A model generated the notes under the pieces. That model was not told the origin of the DNA. It worked only from the letters and a program-made list of their open reading frames with translations, and ran no database searches. Made by a program: the position numbers and the translations under genes. A stretch of DNA of 64,000 nucleotides from Myxococcales bacterium UBA1660. Its GTDB lineage: Bacteria > Myxococcota_A > Polyangia > Polyangiales > Houyiibacteriaceae. The DNA lies in assembly GCA_002320815.1 (NCBI GenBank), contig DCLA01000118.1, positions 125,720 through 189,719 of the forward strand, read 5' to 3'. Positions 24,530 through 32,601 of this stretch are shown here, piece by piece (the first letter of the stretch is position 1; each line of letters begins with the position of its first letter).

Positions 24530-25381
24530 TCAGCTGGGGACCCGGATCTGCTGCAGGGTGCGCTCGCCCATGGCGCGGAAGGGGCCGGGCTCGAAGAAGG
24601 CCACGTAGGTGGCGGCGAGGGCCAGGGCCCAGCCCCGGCTCCGCTCGCGATCGAGGGGGCCGGCGCCGGCGTGGTCGAAGAAGACCCCGCGCTCCTGGGG
24701 GCCGAAGGCCATCCAGCCGAAGGAGAGGTCGACCGCGCGGTCGCCGGCGCAGAGGTCGCCGAAATCGATGATGGCAGTCACCGCGCCATCCTGGTGGAGG
24801 ACGTTGCCGGGGTGGAGGTCGCCGTGGAGCCAGACCCGATCGGCGGAGGGGGGGAGCCGGCGGAGCCGGGACCAGTGATCCTGGAGACCTCGGCCCAGCG
24901 AACCCAGGGCGACGAGATCCCGTTCGAAGCCGGCGGTGCGCTCCTCGAGGGGGATCGCGCGGGCGTCGTTCCCGGGGGCGTCGGGCGGAGCCGGGTGGTG
25001 CAGCGCGGCGAGGAAGGAGCCCATCGCGACGGCGGCGGAGCGGTCCAGGGGGCGATCGTCGACGCGCTCGCCGGGGTGGAAGCGGCAGAGGGACCAGGGG
25101 TGGCGGAAGCGCTCCGAGGGCTGGCCGCGGTGGACCAACGAGGGGATGGGGATCGGGAGCGGCGGGAGCTCGCCGAGCCAGCGGTGTTCGTTGCGGAGGA
25201 GGGGGACGCCCGGGGCGCGGCGGGGGAGCCGGGCGACATGGGCCTGGCCGACCAGGAAGACCTCGTTGTCCCAGCCCCGGCCGAGGCGCCGGACGGGCCC
25301 GGCGTGCTGGGGGGCCTGCTCGGTCACCAGCGCGCTCACGAGCGCCTCGTCGAGGGGCCAATCGGCGGGCGGGAGGTTCAC
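24530..25381 (-). CDS. Aminoglycoside phosphotransferase (APH)-like kinase
   Basis: 283 residues, GTG start. The APH/choline-kinase fold is shown by GRGWDNEVFLVGQAHVARLP (N-lobe), the catalytic Brenner loop VWLHGDLHPGNVL with Asp near 187, and the metal-binding IIDFGDLCAGDRAVDL. These enzymes phosphorylate small hydroxylated substrates with ATP; many chromosomal members do not act on antibiotics, so resistance is not inferred. No signal peptide. The gap to the Zn-ribbon gene (24318-24529) contains no recognisable gene. The upstream neighbour ends 70 nt away beyond an 8-bp tandem repeat. Confidence 0.83.
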   Translation of the reverse strand: MNLPPADWPLDEALVSALVTEQAPQHAGPVRRLGRGWDNEVFLVGQAHVARLPRRAPGVPLLRNEHRWLGELPPLPIPIPSLVHRGQPSERFRHPWSLCRFHPGERVDDRPLDRSAAVAMGSFLAALHHPAPPDAPGNDARAIPLEERTAGFERDLVALGSLGRGLQDHWSRLRRLPPSADRVWLHGDLHPGNVLHQDGAVTAIIDFGDLCAGDRAVDLSFGWMAFGPQERGVFFDHAGAGPLDRERSRGWALALAATYVAFFEPGPFRAMGERTLQQIRVPS

Positions 25382-25430
25382 CGCGGGGAGGGTACCGGGG
25401 CGCCCCCCGCGCGGCCATCGCCAGGGTTCG

Positions 25431-25462
25431 GGCGGTCAGGCGGTCAGGCGGTCAGGCGGCCA
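25431..25462. repeat. Four 8-bp tandem repeats at a gene end
   Basis: GGCGGTCA occurs three times head to tail, followed by GGCGGCCA. On the minus strand this gives successive TGA codons, and the stop of the acyltransferase fusion (25452-25454) lies inside the array. Copy-number change would not alter the protein since the first TGA comes before the other copies. Confidence 0.8.
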
Positions 25463-27248
25463 TGAGGACGCCGACCACCGCTCGGGCTTCTTCGGCGCGG
25501 ATGCTCGGGGGCAGCGCCGGCCCCACGTGGACCCCGACCGCCGCGCGGAAGCGGCGGGGGAGCTTCCGCATGGGGAGGCCGCCGTCGTAGCTGAAGAAGG
25601 AGCCCTCGTAGAGACCGGTGAGGCCCACCGGGATGACCGGGACCGGCCGGCGCCGGAGGACGTGCTCCATGCCGGCCTTGAACTCGTCGACGGCCCCGTC
25701 GCGGGTGCACTTGCCCTCGGGGAAGAGGATGACCAGCTCGCCGGCGGCGAGGGCCTCGTCGATGGCCTCGAAGGCGCGGGCGAAGGTCTCCGGATCCTCG
25801 CGGCGCGGCGCGATGGGGATCGCGCGGGCCAAACGGAAGAGACCACTGAGCACGGGGAGCCGGAACATGCGGTGGTCCATCACGAAGCGGGGGTTTCGGT
25901 CGAGGAGACACCCGAGGACGAAGGCGTCGGCGAAGCCCATGTGGTTGGCGACCAGGAGCGCCGGGCCTTCGGCGGGGACGTGCTCCAGGCCGCGGACCTC
26001 GAGGCGGTAGCCCGCGCGCACCAGGGCGCGGGTGGTGACGCGGACGAGGTCCCGGCGAGCCCGCCAGGTCCAGACGAGGACGATGGCGCCCAGGAGGATG
26101 GCGCTGCCGAAGAGGAGGTGCTCGGTGGTGCCCCCGAGCGCGAGGGTCGCGGCGGCGCCGCCGGCGGCGAGCACCATGCCCAGGGCGTTGACGATGTTGT
26201 TGGCGGCGATGACCCGGGCGCGCTCCTCGGGGCGGGCGCGGCGTTGGAGCTCGGCCTGGAGCGGGACGGCGAAGAAGCCGCCGGCGACCCCGAGGACGAG
26301 GGCGGCGACGACGGCGCCGACCAGGGTGTGCGCGGCGGCGAGCGCCACGAGACCGAGCACCATGCCGAGGGCCGCGAGGACGACGTAGCCGCGCTCCACC
26401 TTGCCGTGGCTCACCTTCTCGCAGAGGAAGGCCCCGAGACCGATGCCCACGCTGAAGCCGGCGAGGAGCACCGAGAGCCCGTGCTCGCTGGCGCCGAGCT
26501 CGGTGGCCAAGGTGGGGAGCTGGCCGAGCACCAGGGCGCCGACGGCCCAGAATACGGTGACCCCGCCGATGGCCGCGCCGATGGCGCGGTCGCGGAAGGC
26601 GAGGCGCAGGGTGCTGGCGGTGGCGCGGACCGGGTTGGGGTCGATGGCCGCCGGGGCGCTGGGGGGCGCGGCGGGGATGGTGCGCGAGGCGAGGAGGCCG
26701 AGGAGCGCAGTGACGACCAGCGCGAGGCCCACCGCGCCGCCGGCGCCGGGGATGGCGCCGGCCAGGGTGCCGACGAGGGTGCCCACCAGGATGGCGGCGA
26801 AGGTACCCAGCTCGACCAGCGCGTTGCCGGCGACGAGCTCCTCGGGCGCGAGGTGCTCCGGGAGGAGGGCGTATTTGAGGGGGCCGAAGAAGGCCGACTG
26901 GGTGCCCATGCCGAAGAGGGCCAGGAAGAGGAGGGGCGTGCTCTCGGCGAGGAAGCCCACGCAGGCCACGCCGAGGACGAGGACCTCGACGACCTTGAGG
27001 AGGCGGACCAGGCGGGCCTTGTCGAAGCGGTCGGCGAGCTGGCCGGCCAGGGCGCCGAAGAGGAAGAAGGGGAGGACGAGCAGAGCGGTGGCGGCGTTGA
27101 TCAGCGCCGGGACCGGGAGCTGGGTGCTCAGGCCCCCGAAGGCCAGGGCGGCGACCAGGGCGCTCTTGAGCAGGTTGTCGGCGAAGGCACCGAGGAGCTG
27201 GGTCCGGAAGAGGGGACCGAAGCGGCGAGTGCGGAGGAGTGCGAGCAT
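25452..27248 (-). CDS. LplT-like MFS transporter fused to PlsC-type acyltransferase
   Basis: 598 residues, ATG with AGGAG upstream. Residues 1-400 are a 12-helix MFS domain of the LplT lysophospholipid-flippase type (FRTQLLGAFADNLLKSAL; LAGQLADRFDKARLVR). Residues 410-598 are a glycerophosphate acyltransferase domain with NHMGFADAF (HX4D catalytic motif) and LFPEGKCTRDG. In E. coli lplT and aas are separate genes and Aas also has an acyl-ACP synthetase domain; here that AMP-binding domain is missing. Probable role: bring lysophospholipid or related lipids to the inner leaflet and re-acylate them at the inner membrane. A separate acyl donor is expected. Divergent from the sigma-54 activator gene. 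Confidence 0.86.
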   Translation of the reverse strand: MLALLRTRRFGPLFRTQLLGAFADNLLKSALVAALAFGGLSTQLPVPALINAATALLVLPFFLFGALAGQLADRFDKARLVRLLKVVEVLVLGVACVGFLAESTPLLFLALFGMGTQSAFFGPLKYALLPEHLAPEELVAGNALVELGTFAAILVGTLVGTLAGAIPGAGGAVGLALVVTALLGLLASRTIPAAPPSAPAAIDPNPVRATASTLRLAFRDRAIGAAIGGVTVFWAVGALVLGQLPTLATELGASEHGLSVLLAGFSVGIGLGAFLCEKVSHGKVERGYVVLAALGMVLGLVALAAAHTLVGAVVAALVLGVAGGFFAVPLQAELQRRARPEERARVIAANNIVNALGMVLAAGGAAATLALGGTTEHLLFGSAILLGAIVLVWTWRARRDLVRVTTRALVRAGYRLEVRGLEHVPAEGPALLVANHMGFADAFVLGCLLDRNPRFVMDHRMFRLPVLSGLFRLARAIPIAPRREDPETFARAFEAIDEALAAGELVILFPEGKCTRDGAVDEFKAGMEHVLRRRPVPVIPVGLTGLYEGSFFSYDGGLPMRKLPRRFRAAVGVHVGPALPPSIRAEEARAVVGVLMAA

Positions 27249-27326
27249 GGCCGCTCCTAGAGCGAAGTCCGTGCCGGCCGAAAAGCTCAGTGGTTTCGGT
27301 CAACCCCGGTCGAACTCGCCGACCTC

Positions 27327-27366
27327 GTGTACATCCTGTGTCTGGCTGTGTACATTGAGTGTACGT
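27327..27366. promoter_or_regulatory. Phased GTGTAC repeats before the sigma-54 activator
   Basis: GTGTACAT occurs at 27327-27334 and 27348-27355, and GTGTACGT at 27359-27366, giving spacings of 21 and 11 bp, two and one helical turns. The third copy includes the GTG start. TGTACA is itself palindromic. This looks like an operator array for the divergent promoter region, perhaps bound by the activator's own product. Confidence 0.5.
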
Positions 27367-28786
27367 GTTGGCGTACGAGCGGGAGTTGCTGCAGCAGGTG
27401 AGCCGGGCGGTGTTCGCGAACCCGTTCGGGGACGAGCGGTGGGAGCTGGACGGGGTCCTGGGGCAGACGGCGCCGGACGCGGACGACGTGCTGGAGCGGG
27501 CGGTGGCGCGGGCCCGGCAGCTCCGGGAGCGGCTGGGGTCGGCGGCGGACTACGAGGGCGAGACCGCGGAGCTGCTGCGGCACGCGCTGCTCTTCGACGC
27601 CTTCCATCGGTTCGCGGACGAGTTCGACGGGCTGATCGAGCAGCAGCGGCTCCAAGAGGAGCCGGTGGCCTTCCCGGAGCACCCGGCGGTGGCGAGCTAC
27701 CTGACCGCGGGGGGCTGGCCGGAGGCGCGGCTCACCCGGGTCTTCGAGCTCTTCTACCAGCTCCGGCGGGGCTACACGTTCATCCGCGCGCTGGTCGGCC
27801 GTGGGCCCTCGATGCGCCGGCTGCGCGAATCCCTCTGGAACCAGCTCTTCACCCAGGACGTGCTCCGCTACGAGGCCCACCTCTGGGACCGCATGGAGGA
27901 CTTCTCCCTGATCCTCCTCGGGGAGACCGGTAGCGGAAAGGGGGCGGCGGCGGCGGCGCTGGGAGCCTCGGGGTTCATCGCCTGGGATCCGCGCCGCGGC
28001 GCCTTCACCGAGAGCCATCGGCGCACCTTCGTGCCGCTGAACCTCGCCGAGGTACCCGGCACCCTCCTCGAGAGCGCGCTCTTCGGGCACGAGAAGGGCG
28101 CCTTCACCGGCGCCATCCAACGCACCCCGGGCGCCCTCGCCCGCTGCCCGGCCCACGGGATGATCTTCCTGGACGAGATCGGCGAGATCGGCCCCGCCGC
28201 CCAGGTGAAGCTCCTCCGGGTCCTGCAGGAGCGCACCTACACGCCCCTGGGCGCGAGTCAGCCGGCGACCTTCCGGGGTCGGGTGGTCGCCGCCACCCAC
28301 CGGTCCCTGGACGAGCTCCGGGCCCAGGGCCGTTTCCGCGACGACTTCTACTACCGGCTCTGCTCCGACGTGGTCCAGGTGCCGCCGCTGCGGACCCGCC
28401 TGGCCGAGGACCCCGGCGAGCTGGGAGAGCTGCTCGACGTGCTCACCGCGCGGATCGCGGGCAGCGCGGCCCTGGCGCCCATGGTGGCCGAGGCCATCGA
28501 CCGGGACCTACCCGATGGGTACGCGTGGCCGGGCAACGTCCGCGAGCTGGAACAGACGGTGCGGCGCGTGCTCGTCACCGGCCGTTGTGGACCGCCGAAC
28601 GCGGCCCCGGGGGGCGACCCCTTCGCGGAGGCGCGGGCGGGGACGCTGAGCGCCCAGGAGCTCGTGGATCGCTACTGCGCGGAGCTCCACACCCGCCACG
28701 GCACCTACGAAGCCGTCGCCCGGATCACCGGGCTGGACCGCCGCACCGTGAAGAAGCACGTGCAGCGGTCGATGGCAGGCGGATGA
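27359..28786 (+). CDS. Sigma-54-dependent activator with novel N-terminal domain
   Basis: 475 residues, GTG start. The central AAA+ domain has Walker A GETGSGKG (188-195), the sigma-54 contact loop GAFTGA (247-252) and Walker B IFLDEIGE near 270. The C-terminus is a Fis-type HTH (YEAVARITGLDRRTVKKHVQ). The first 180 residues are helical and acidic and match neither a response-regulator receiver, GAF, PAS nor CARF domain that I can recognise, so the signal is unknown. All motifs for activating sigma-54 polymerase appear intact. Direct GTGTAC repeats lie at its start. It ends within a large inverted repeat. Confidence 0.88.
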   Translation: MYVLAYERELLQQVSRAVFANPFGDERWELDGVLGQTAPDADDVLERAVARARQLRERLGSAADYEGETAELLRHALLFDAFHRFADEFDGLIEQQRLQEEPVAFPEHPAVASYLTAGGWPEARLTRVFELFYQLRRGYTFIRALVGRGPSMRRLRESLWNQLFTQDVLRYEAHLWDRMEDFSLILLGETGSGKGAAAAALGASGFIAWDPRRGAFTESHRRTFVPLNLAEVPGTLLESALFGHEKGAFTGAIQRTPGALARCPAHGMIFLDEIGEIGPAAQVKLLRVLQERTYTPLGASQPATFRGRVVAATHRSLDELRAQGRFRDDFYYRLCSDVVQVPPLRTRLAEDPGELGELLDVLTARIAGSAALAPMVAEAIDRDLPDGYAWPGNVRELEQTVRRVLVTGRCGPPNAAPGGDPFAEARAGTLSAQELVDRYCAELHTRHGTYEAVARITGLDRRTVKKHVQRSMAGG

Positions 28787-28822
28787 AATCGGCGCCCCGA
28801 AGGCCGCATTTCATCCGCCTGC
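28775..28822. terminator. Bidirectional terminator overlapping a stop codon
   Basis: GCAGGCGGATGAAAT (28775-28789) and ATTTCATCCGCCTGC (28808-28822) form a perfect 15-bp stem with an 18-nt loop that can pair further (CGGC/GCCG). The stem contains the TGA of the activator gene and ends 10 nt before the stop of the convergent ferritin-like gene. Confidence 0.85.
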
Positions 28823-28832
28823 TGGGCCGAGC

Positions 28833-29132
28833 TCAGTGCTCTTCGTGCTGGTCCATGATCGGACCATCGGTGAAGAGGTACTCCTTGAGCTGCTCTTCGA
28901 AGTCCTTGCTGTTCCGGCGCATCCACTCGAGGACCATCGCCGCGTGCTCCATCTCCTCACGCATGTTGTGCAGGAGGATCTCCTTCAGCTCCGGGTCGTC
29001 GCAGTCGTCCGCGCGCTGGCGGTACCAGTCGACGGCCTCGAGCTCCTCCATCAGCGAGGTGATCGCCTGATGCAGGTGAATGGTTTCCTTGGTGAGCCGC
29101 TCCCGCGGCGCGTGCAGGGTCTCGCTTGCCAT
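28833..29132 (-). CDS. Encapsulin-type ferritin-like protein (EncFtn)
   Basis: 99 residues from ATG 29132 (MASETLHAP); ATG 29141 is also possible. It resembles the encapsulated ferritins of the Rhodospirillum Rru_A0973 type: ITSLMEELEAVDWYRQRADD, then EEMEHAAMVLEWMRRN with the ExxH iron ligands and EYLFTDGPI near the end. EncFtn forms a decamer whose ferroxidase centre lies at subunit interfaces and oxidises Fe(II); it normally needs an encapsulin shell for storage. No encapsulin gene is adjacent and the protein ends DQHEEH without the usual C-terminal loading peptide, so targeting is unclear. Convergent with the sigma-54 activator. Confidence 0.85.
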   Translation of the reverse strand: MASETLHAPRERLTKETIHLHQAITSLMEELEAVDWYRQRADDCDDPELKEILLHNMREEMEHAAMVLEWMRRNSKDFEEQLKEYLFTDGPIMDQHEEH

Positions 29133-29259
29133 GGGCGGCATGTACTACGCATCGGCGATCGAGGAAACGCGGCAACGACGGCTCCCCTTTCTTGGGGGCG
29201 CTGGAAAAGCGGGGTCTCGGCCCTGACGGCACCGGGTGTCGCCGTGCTAGCGTCGCCCC

Positions 29260-30285
29260 GTGGCCAACCCCGACACGGCGAACACGGGTTCGGGTCACGG
29301 CGCGCCCGCGCCGTGGGTCACCGCGGCGATCCGCGCGGCGCGGCCCTTCGCCTACAAGGACAAGAGCCCGCTTCGGCACAACGCGATCAACCTCGCCGCC
29401 CTGGCGGGTCTCGGCGTGGTCTGGGCCGGGGCCGCGATGGCCAGCCAGTGGCTCCCCTGGTGGGCCTACGTCCCGCTGGCGGCGTTGGCATTCGGTTGGG
29501 TGAACTTCGGGCTCTTCGTGCTGGTGGTCCACGAGGCCTCCCACAACATGTTCCTGGTCTTCCGGGACCGCGCGCTCCAGCGGCGGATCAACCGCGTCGC
29601 CGGCTGGATGGTCACCCCGCTCTTCGCGACCCACTACGGCCACCACTGGGAGAAGGGCCACATCGAGCACCACGTGCGGCCGATGGAGCCCGACGATCCC
29701 CAACGGAGTGTCTTCGTCGGTCCCCAACTGCTCCGGCTGGTGCTGGGGTACCTCTTCGTCCCCGGGTTCATGGTCTACGACCGCACGGTGGGCCGGAAGA
29801 AGCGCCGCTCGGGGAAGTCGTCCAGCAGCAAGGGGGTCATCGTCTTCTTCGTGATCTTCTGGACCGCGGCGCTGACCCTGGCGACGAAGCTCGGGGGGTG
29901 GCCCTTGGCGGTCGCGCTCTATCTGGGGATCCCGGTGGTGGCGGTCTTCAACCTCATCAAGGGCAGCCTGGAGCACGGCGGCGCCATCGCCGAGGAGCCG
30001 AACGCCTTCCTCCGCTCCCGCACCTCGCTCTTCCCGCTCCGGCATCTGTTGATGCCCTTCAACATCACGCTCCACTTCGAACACCACCTGAACTTCCAGG
30101 TGCCCTGGTACGACCTCGGCCGCTATCGGCGCGCGATGCTCGTCCACGTGCCGCCGGCGATCGCGGACCAGGTGCAGAACCGGCGGCTGTTGGCGCAGCT
30201 CTCCGGCCACCTCGGGGGCCTCGGCGAGGCCCGGCACGAGGGCGAGGCGCCGCGCGGTCCGCTGACCCTCGCCGAGAGCGCATGA
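29260..30285 (+). CDS. Membrane fatty-acid desaturase-like protein
   Basis: 341 residues, GTG start. Three histidine boxes of integral-membrane di-iron desaturases/hydroxylases are present: HEASH (91-95), HWEKGHIEHH (129-138) and HFEHH (272-276). Hydrophobic segments lie near 44-62, 69-92, 155-172 and 193-232. The enzyme should use O2 and an electron donor to desaturate or hydroxylate an acyl chain, carotenoid or related lipid in the inner membrane. The box spacing is closest to the FADS superfamily; the exact substrate cannot be told. Divergent from the EncFtn gene with 127 nt between starts, and followed at once by a lipoprotein frame (ATGA at 30282). Confidence 0.83.
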   Translation: MANPDTANTGSGHGAPAPWVTAAIRAARPFAYKDKSPLRHNAINLAALAGLGVVWAGAAMASQWLPWWAYVPLAALAFGWVNFGLFVLVVHEASHNMFLVFRDRALQRRINRVAGWMVTPLFATHYGHHWEKGHIEHHVRPMEPDDPQRSVFVGPQLLRLVLGYLFVPGFMVYDRTVGRKKRRSGKSSSSKGVIVFFVIFWTAALTLATKLGGWPLAVALYLGIPVVAVFNLIKGSLEHGGAIAEEPNAFLRSRTSLFPLRHLLMPFNITLHFEHHLNFQVPWYDLGRYRRAMLVHVPPAIADQVQNRRLLAQLSGHLGGLGEARHEGEAPRGPLTLAESA

Positions 30286-30332
30286 ACGCGGCACGGCCGG
30301 GCGGATCGGGCCTTGCACGAAGGGCCGACCCG

Positions 30333-31565
30333 ATGCTCCGTGGCACACTCTCGCACGCACTGATCCTCGTCCTCGTCGGCTGCGGCGCGCGCTCTGGCTT
30401 CGACCAGAACGAAGCGCCCGCGTCCCTCGATCTCGGCACTCCGGTTCCCGTGCCCGCGCCTCGCGACGCGGCGCCGATGCCCGTCGACCTGCCGGCGCCC
30501 TCGCCCACCTGCGCGCTCGTCCCGCGACCGGGACCGGTGGAGATCGCGCGGGACCGGAGCGGCACGTTCCAGTGGCCCCAGGGGGTCGCCCGCGACGGGC
30601 GCTTCGATCTCTTGGCGACCTTCGCGCCCTTCACCGACGACCGCGCACCCCACCTGGAGCTGCACCGCGTGGATGGCTCGCTCGACGAGCGGGACCTGGA
30701 GGGGCTCGGCGCGCCGGCCGCGGAGGTCTGGGCGGCCGGCGACGGCCTGGACACCACCGGACTCTGTTTCTCTCGCGGCGCCGAGGTCGTGCTCTCGACG
30801 TACACGACCGACGGGGAGCGATGGTCGCGCACCTTCGAGGGGACCCGCTGCGACGGGCTCGCATACGGCGCGGGCCGGTGGTTCATGGCGGTGGACTCCG
30901 GGTTCCGGATGCGCGGCGTGGTGCTCGAGGCGAACGGCGACGTGGTGACGGAGACCGCCGACGTCGGGGTGCCCATCGACGGCACCCCGAGCCTCGGAGT
31001 CACCGGCTCCGGCGACGGCTTCGCGTTCGTGCAGCGGCCCGGGCCGGACGGGCGACTCCTGGTCGGCACCCTGAGCGCGGAGGGGGACCCGAACGCCTTC
31101 TCGCTCGAGGGTTTCGCCCCCGCCGAGGCGACCCCGGTGGTCGCCTCGGCGGGGCCCCTCGGAGGCCTGGCGATCGCGCACCACGCGCCCGCCGGGCTCC
31201 GCGTCACCCGGGTCGACCCGGAGCGCGGAGGGGTGATCGCCCGGAGCGAGCCCCTGGGCTTCGACATGGGTGGCGAGATGCGCCCGGCGCTGGTCCCCTT
31301 GGCGAATGGTCTCTTGGTCGCCAGCGCGAGCTACGGCGACTTCGATCCGACCCGCGGACGCATCCAGGTCGACGTGCTGGGCCCCGAGCTCACCGTCGAG
31401 GATCACTGGGAGGTCGAGACCCAGCGCATCGAGCCCGGGCTCGGGGCGGTCGGCGCGGCCACCGACGGGGACGCCATCGTCGTCTACTGGGCCGCCGCGG
31501 TCGGGATCGATCCCGGCGCCGGCGGTGACCCGGTCACGATGGCGATGAGCTTCACCTGCGACTGA
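30333..31565 (+). CDS. Predicted lipoprotein, unknown function
   Basis: 410 residues from ATG 30333, where the signal peptide MLRGTLSHALILVLVGC begins (lipobox LVGC); an ATG at 30282 overlapping the desaturase stop would add 17 residues. The mature part starts GARSGFDQNEAP, a Ser/Gly lead-in common to myxobacterial lipoproteins, followed by a Pro/Ala-rich stretch and then repeated beta-strand segments with alternating 'DGxxLVGTL' and 'VASASYGDFD' patterns, suggesting a beta-propeller. No enzyme motif is recognised. Its stop lies inside a terminator hairpin shared with the convergent esterase. Confidence 0.72.
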   Translation: MLRGTLSHALILVLVGCGARSGFDQNEAPASLDLGTPVPVPAPRDAAPMPVDLPAPSPTCALVPRPGPVEIARDRSGTFQWPQGVARDGRFDLLATFAPFTDDRAPHLELHRVDGSLDERDLEGLGAPAAEVWAAGDGLDTTGLCFSRGAEVVLSTYTTDGERWSRTFEGTRCDGLAYGAGRWFMAVDSGFRMRGVVLEANGDVVTETADVGVPIDGTPSLGVTGSGDGFAFVQRPGPDGRLLVGTLSAEGDPNAFSLEGFAPAEATPVVASAGPLGGLAIAHHAPAGLRVTRVDPERGGVIARSEPLGFDMGGEMRPALVPLANGLLVASASYGDFDPTRGRIQVDVLGPELTVEDHWEVETQRIEPGLGAVGAATDGDAIVVYWAAAVGIDPGAGGDPVTMAMSFTCD

Positions 31566-31587
31566 CGCCGGCGCGCGCCGTCAGTCG
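31559..31587. terminator. Bidirectional terminator containing both stop codons
   Basis: CGACTGACG (31559-31567) pairs with CGTCAGTCG (31579-31587). The left arm holds the TGA of the lipoprotein gene and the right arm the stop of the esterase gene. Confidence 0.75.
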
Positions 31588-32507
31588 ATGAAGCGTTGGA
31601 AGAAGGCCCACGCGGCCTCGGTGCCGAAGTCGGGCCAGATGTGGCCCGCCGGGTGCTGGCAGTAGTGGACCGGGGTCGCCGGGTCACAGTTCGCGTAGGC
31701 CACGCAGGGATCGGGATCGGTGGCGGTGGTCTCGGGATCGCAGCCGGCGCGGTCGCGGAAGAAGTCCCGGTAGGCCTCGCGGCCGGCGGCGAGCTCTTCG
31801 GTGCCGATGGTGATCCAGGCCGCCGGGGTGCCCACGCAGTCGTCGGGCTCGAAGTAGATCACCGAGCCGCCCACGGCGATGGCCCGGATGTACTCGCGGC
31901 GACACCCGAGGACTCCAGAGAACGATCCGCCGCCGCTGAAGCCCATGGAGAAGATCGCCTCCTCGTCGACGCAGAGCTCGGTGGTCATCTCCTCGAGCAC
32001 GTAGTCGAAGTAGGCGAGCTCCAGTTCGATGCGCGCCGGCCACGAGTCGGCCGGCATGTCGTAGTCGCGCCAGGCGTTGTCGATGGCTTCGGCGATCACC
32101 AGGATCGCGCCCTCGGCGAGCTCGCCGCGGACGTTGCGGTCCCCGCTGGTGGCGTTCCAGTAGTCGACCGACCCACCGTTGCCGTGGAGCGCGAAGACCA
32201 GGGGCCAGGGGCGGTCGCTGGAGTAGCCCTCGGGCAGGTAGAGCAGGTAGCGCCGGTCCTCGCCGTCCAGGGCGAAGGTGTGCTCGCCCTCGTCGAGGCC
32301 GCCGCCGCTCACGCAACCGACGCTGCCCGGAGGGCCCATGTCGATGCCCAGGTCGGGCACGAAGGCGTCGGGTTCGCCGCCGGCGTCTTCGGGGCCCGCG
32401 TCGCGGGCCCCCGAATCCCGGGAGACGCCCGCGTCGGCGGGGGTGTCGTCGTCGCCGCAGGCGAGACCGAGGAGCGAGCCGAGGACCAAGAGGAAGGCCG
32501 TGCGCAT
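31581..32507 (-). CDS. Secreted esterase / PHB-depolymerase-like lipoprotein
   Basis: 308 residues from ATG 32507 (MRTAFLLVLGSLLGLAC), with lipobox GLAC and an acidic spacer (GDDDTPADAG). The catalytic part is an alpha/beta hydrolase of the poly(3-hydroxybutyrate) depolymerase/feruloyl esterase LpqC group: RRYLLYLPEGYSSDRPWPLVF, ALHGNGGSVDYW, nucleophile elbow IFSMGFSGGGSFSG, and the His in QHPAGHIWPDFG near the end. Several Cys suggest disulfides outside the cytoplasm. It would hydrolyse ester bonds in polymers or small esters at the cell surface; substrate unknown. Divergent from the KAS III-like gene. Confidence 0.83.
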   Translation of the reverse strand: MRTAFLLVLGSLLGLACGDDDTPADAGVSRDSGARDAGPEDAGGEPDAFVPDLGIDMGPPGSVGCVSGGGLDEGEHTFALDGEDRRYLLYLPEGYSSDRPWPLVFALHGNGGSVDYWNATSGDRNVRGELAEGAILVIAEAIDNAWRDYDMPADSWPARIELELAYFDYVLEEMTTELCVDEEAIFSMGFSGGGSFSGVLGCRREYIRAIAVGGSVIYFEPDDCVGTPAAWITIGTEELAAGREAYRDFFRDRAGCDPETTATDPDPCVAYANCDPATPVHYCQHPAGHIWPDFGTEAAWAFFQRFID

Positions 32508-32601
32508 GGCGCGGATCCTACTCCAGCGGCGAGCGGTCGTCCTCGCGATCCCTTTCGGGCTAGGGTGCACCGGCGGGGGCGTGCGCTCCCTGCGCCCCAC
32601 C

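Noticed and set aside
24530..25381. Antibiotic resistance gene call for the APH-like kinase
   Set aside because: APH-fold kinases act on many small molecules; nothing in the context points to aminoglycosides.
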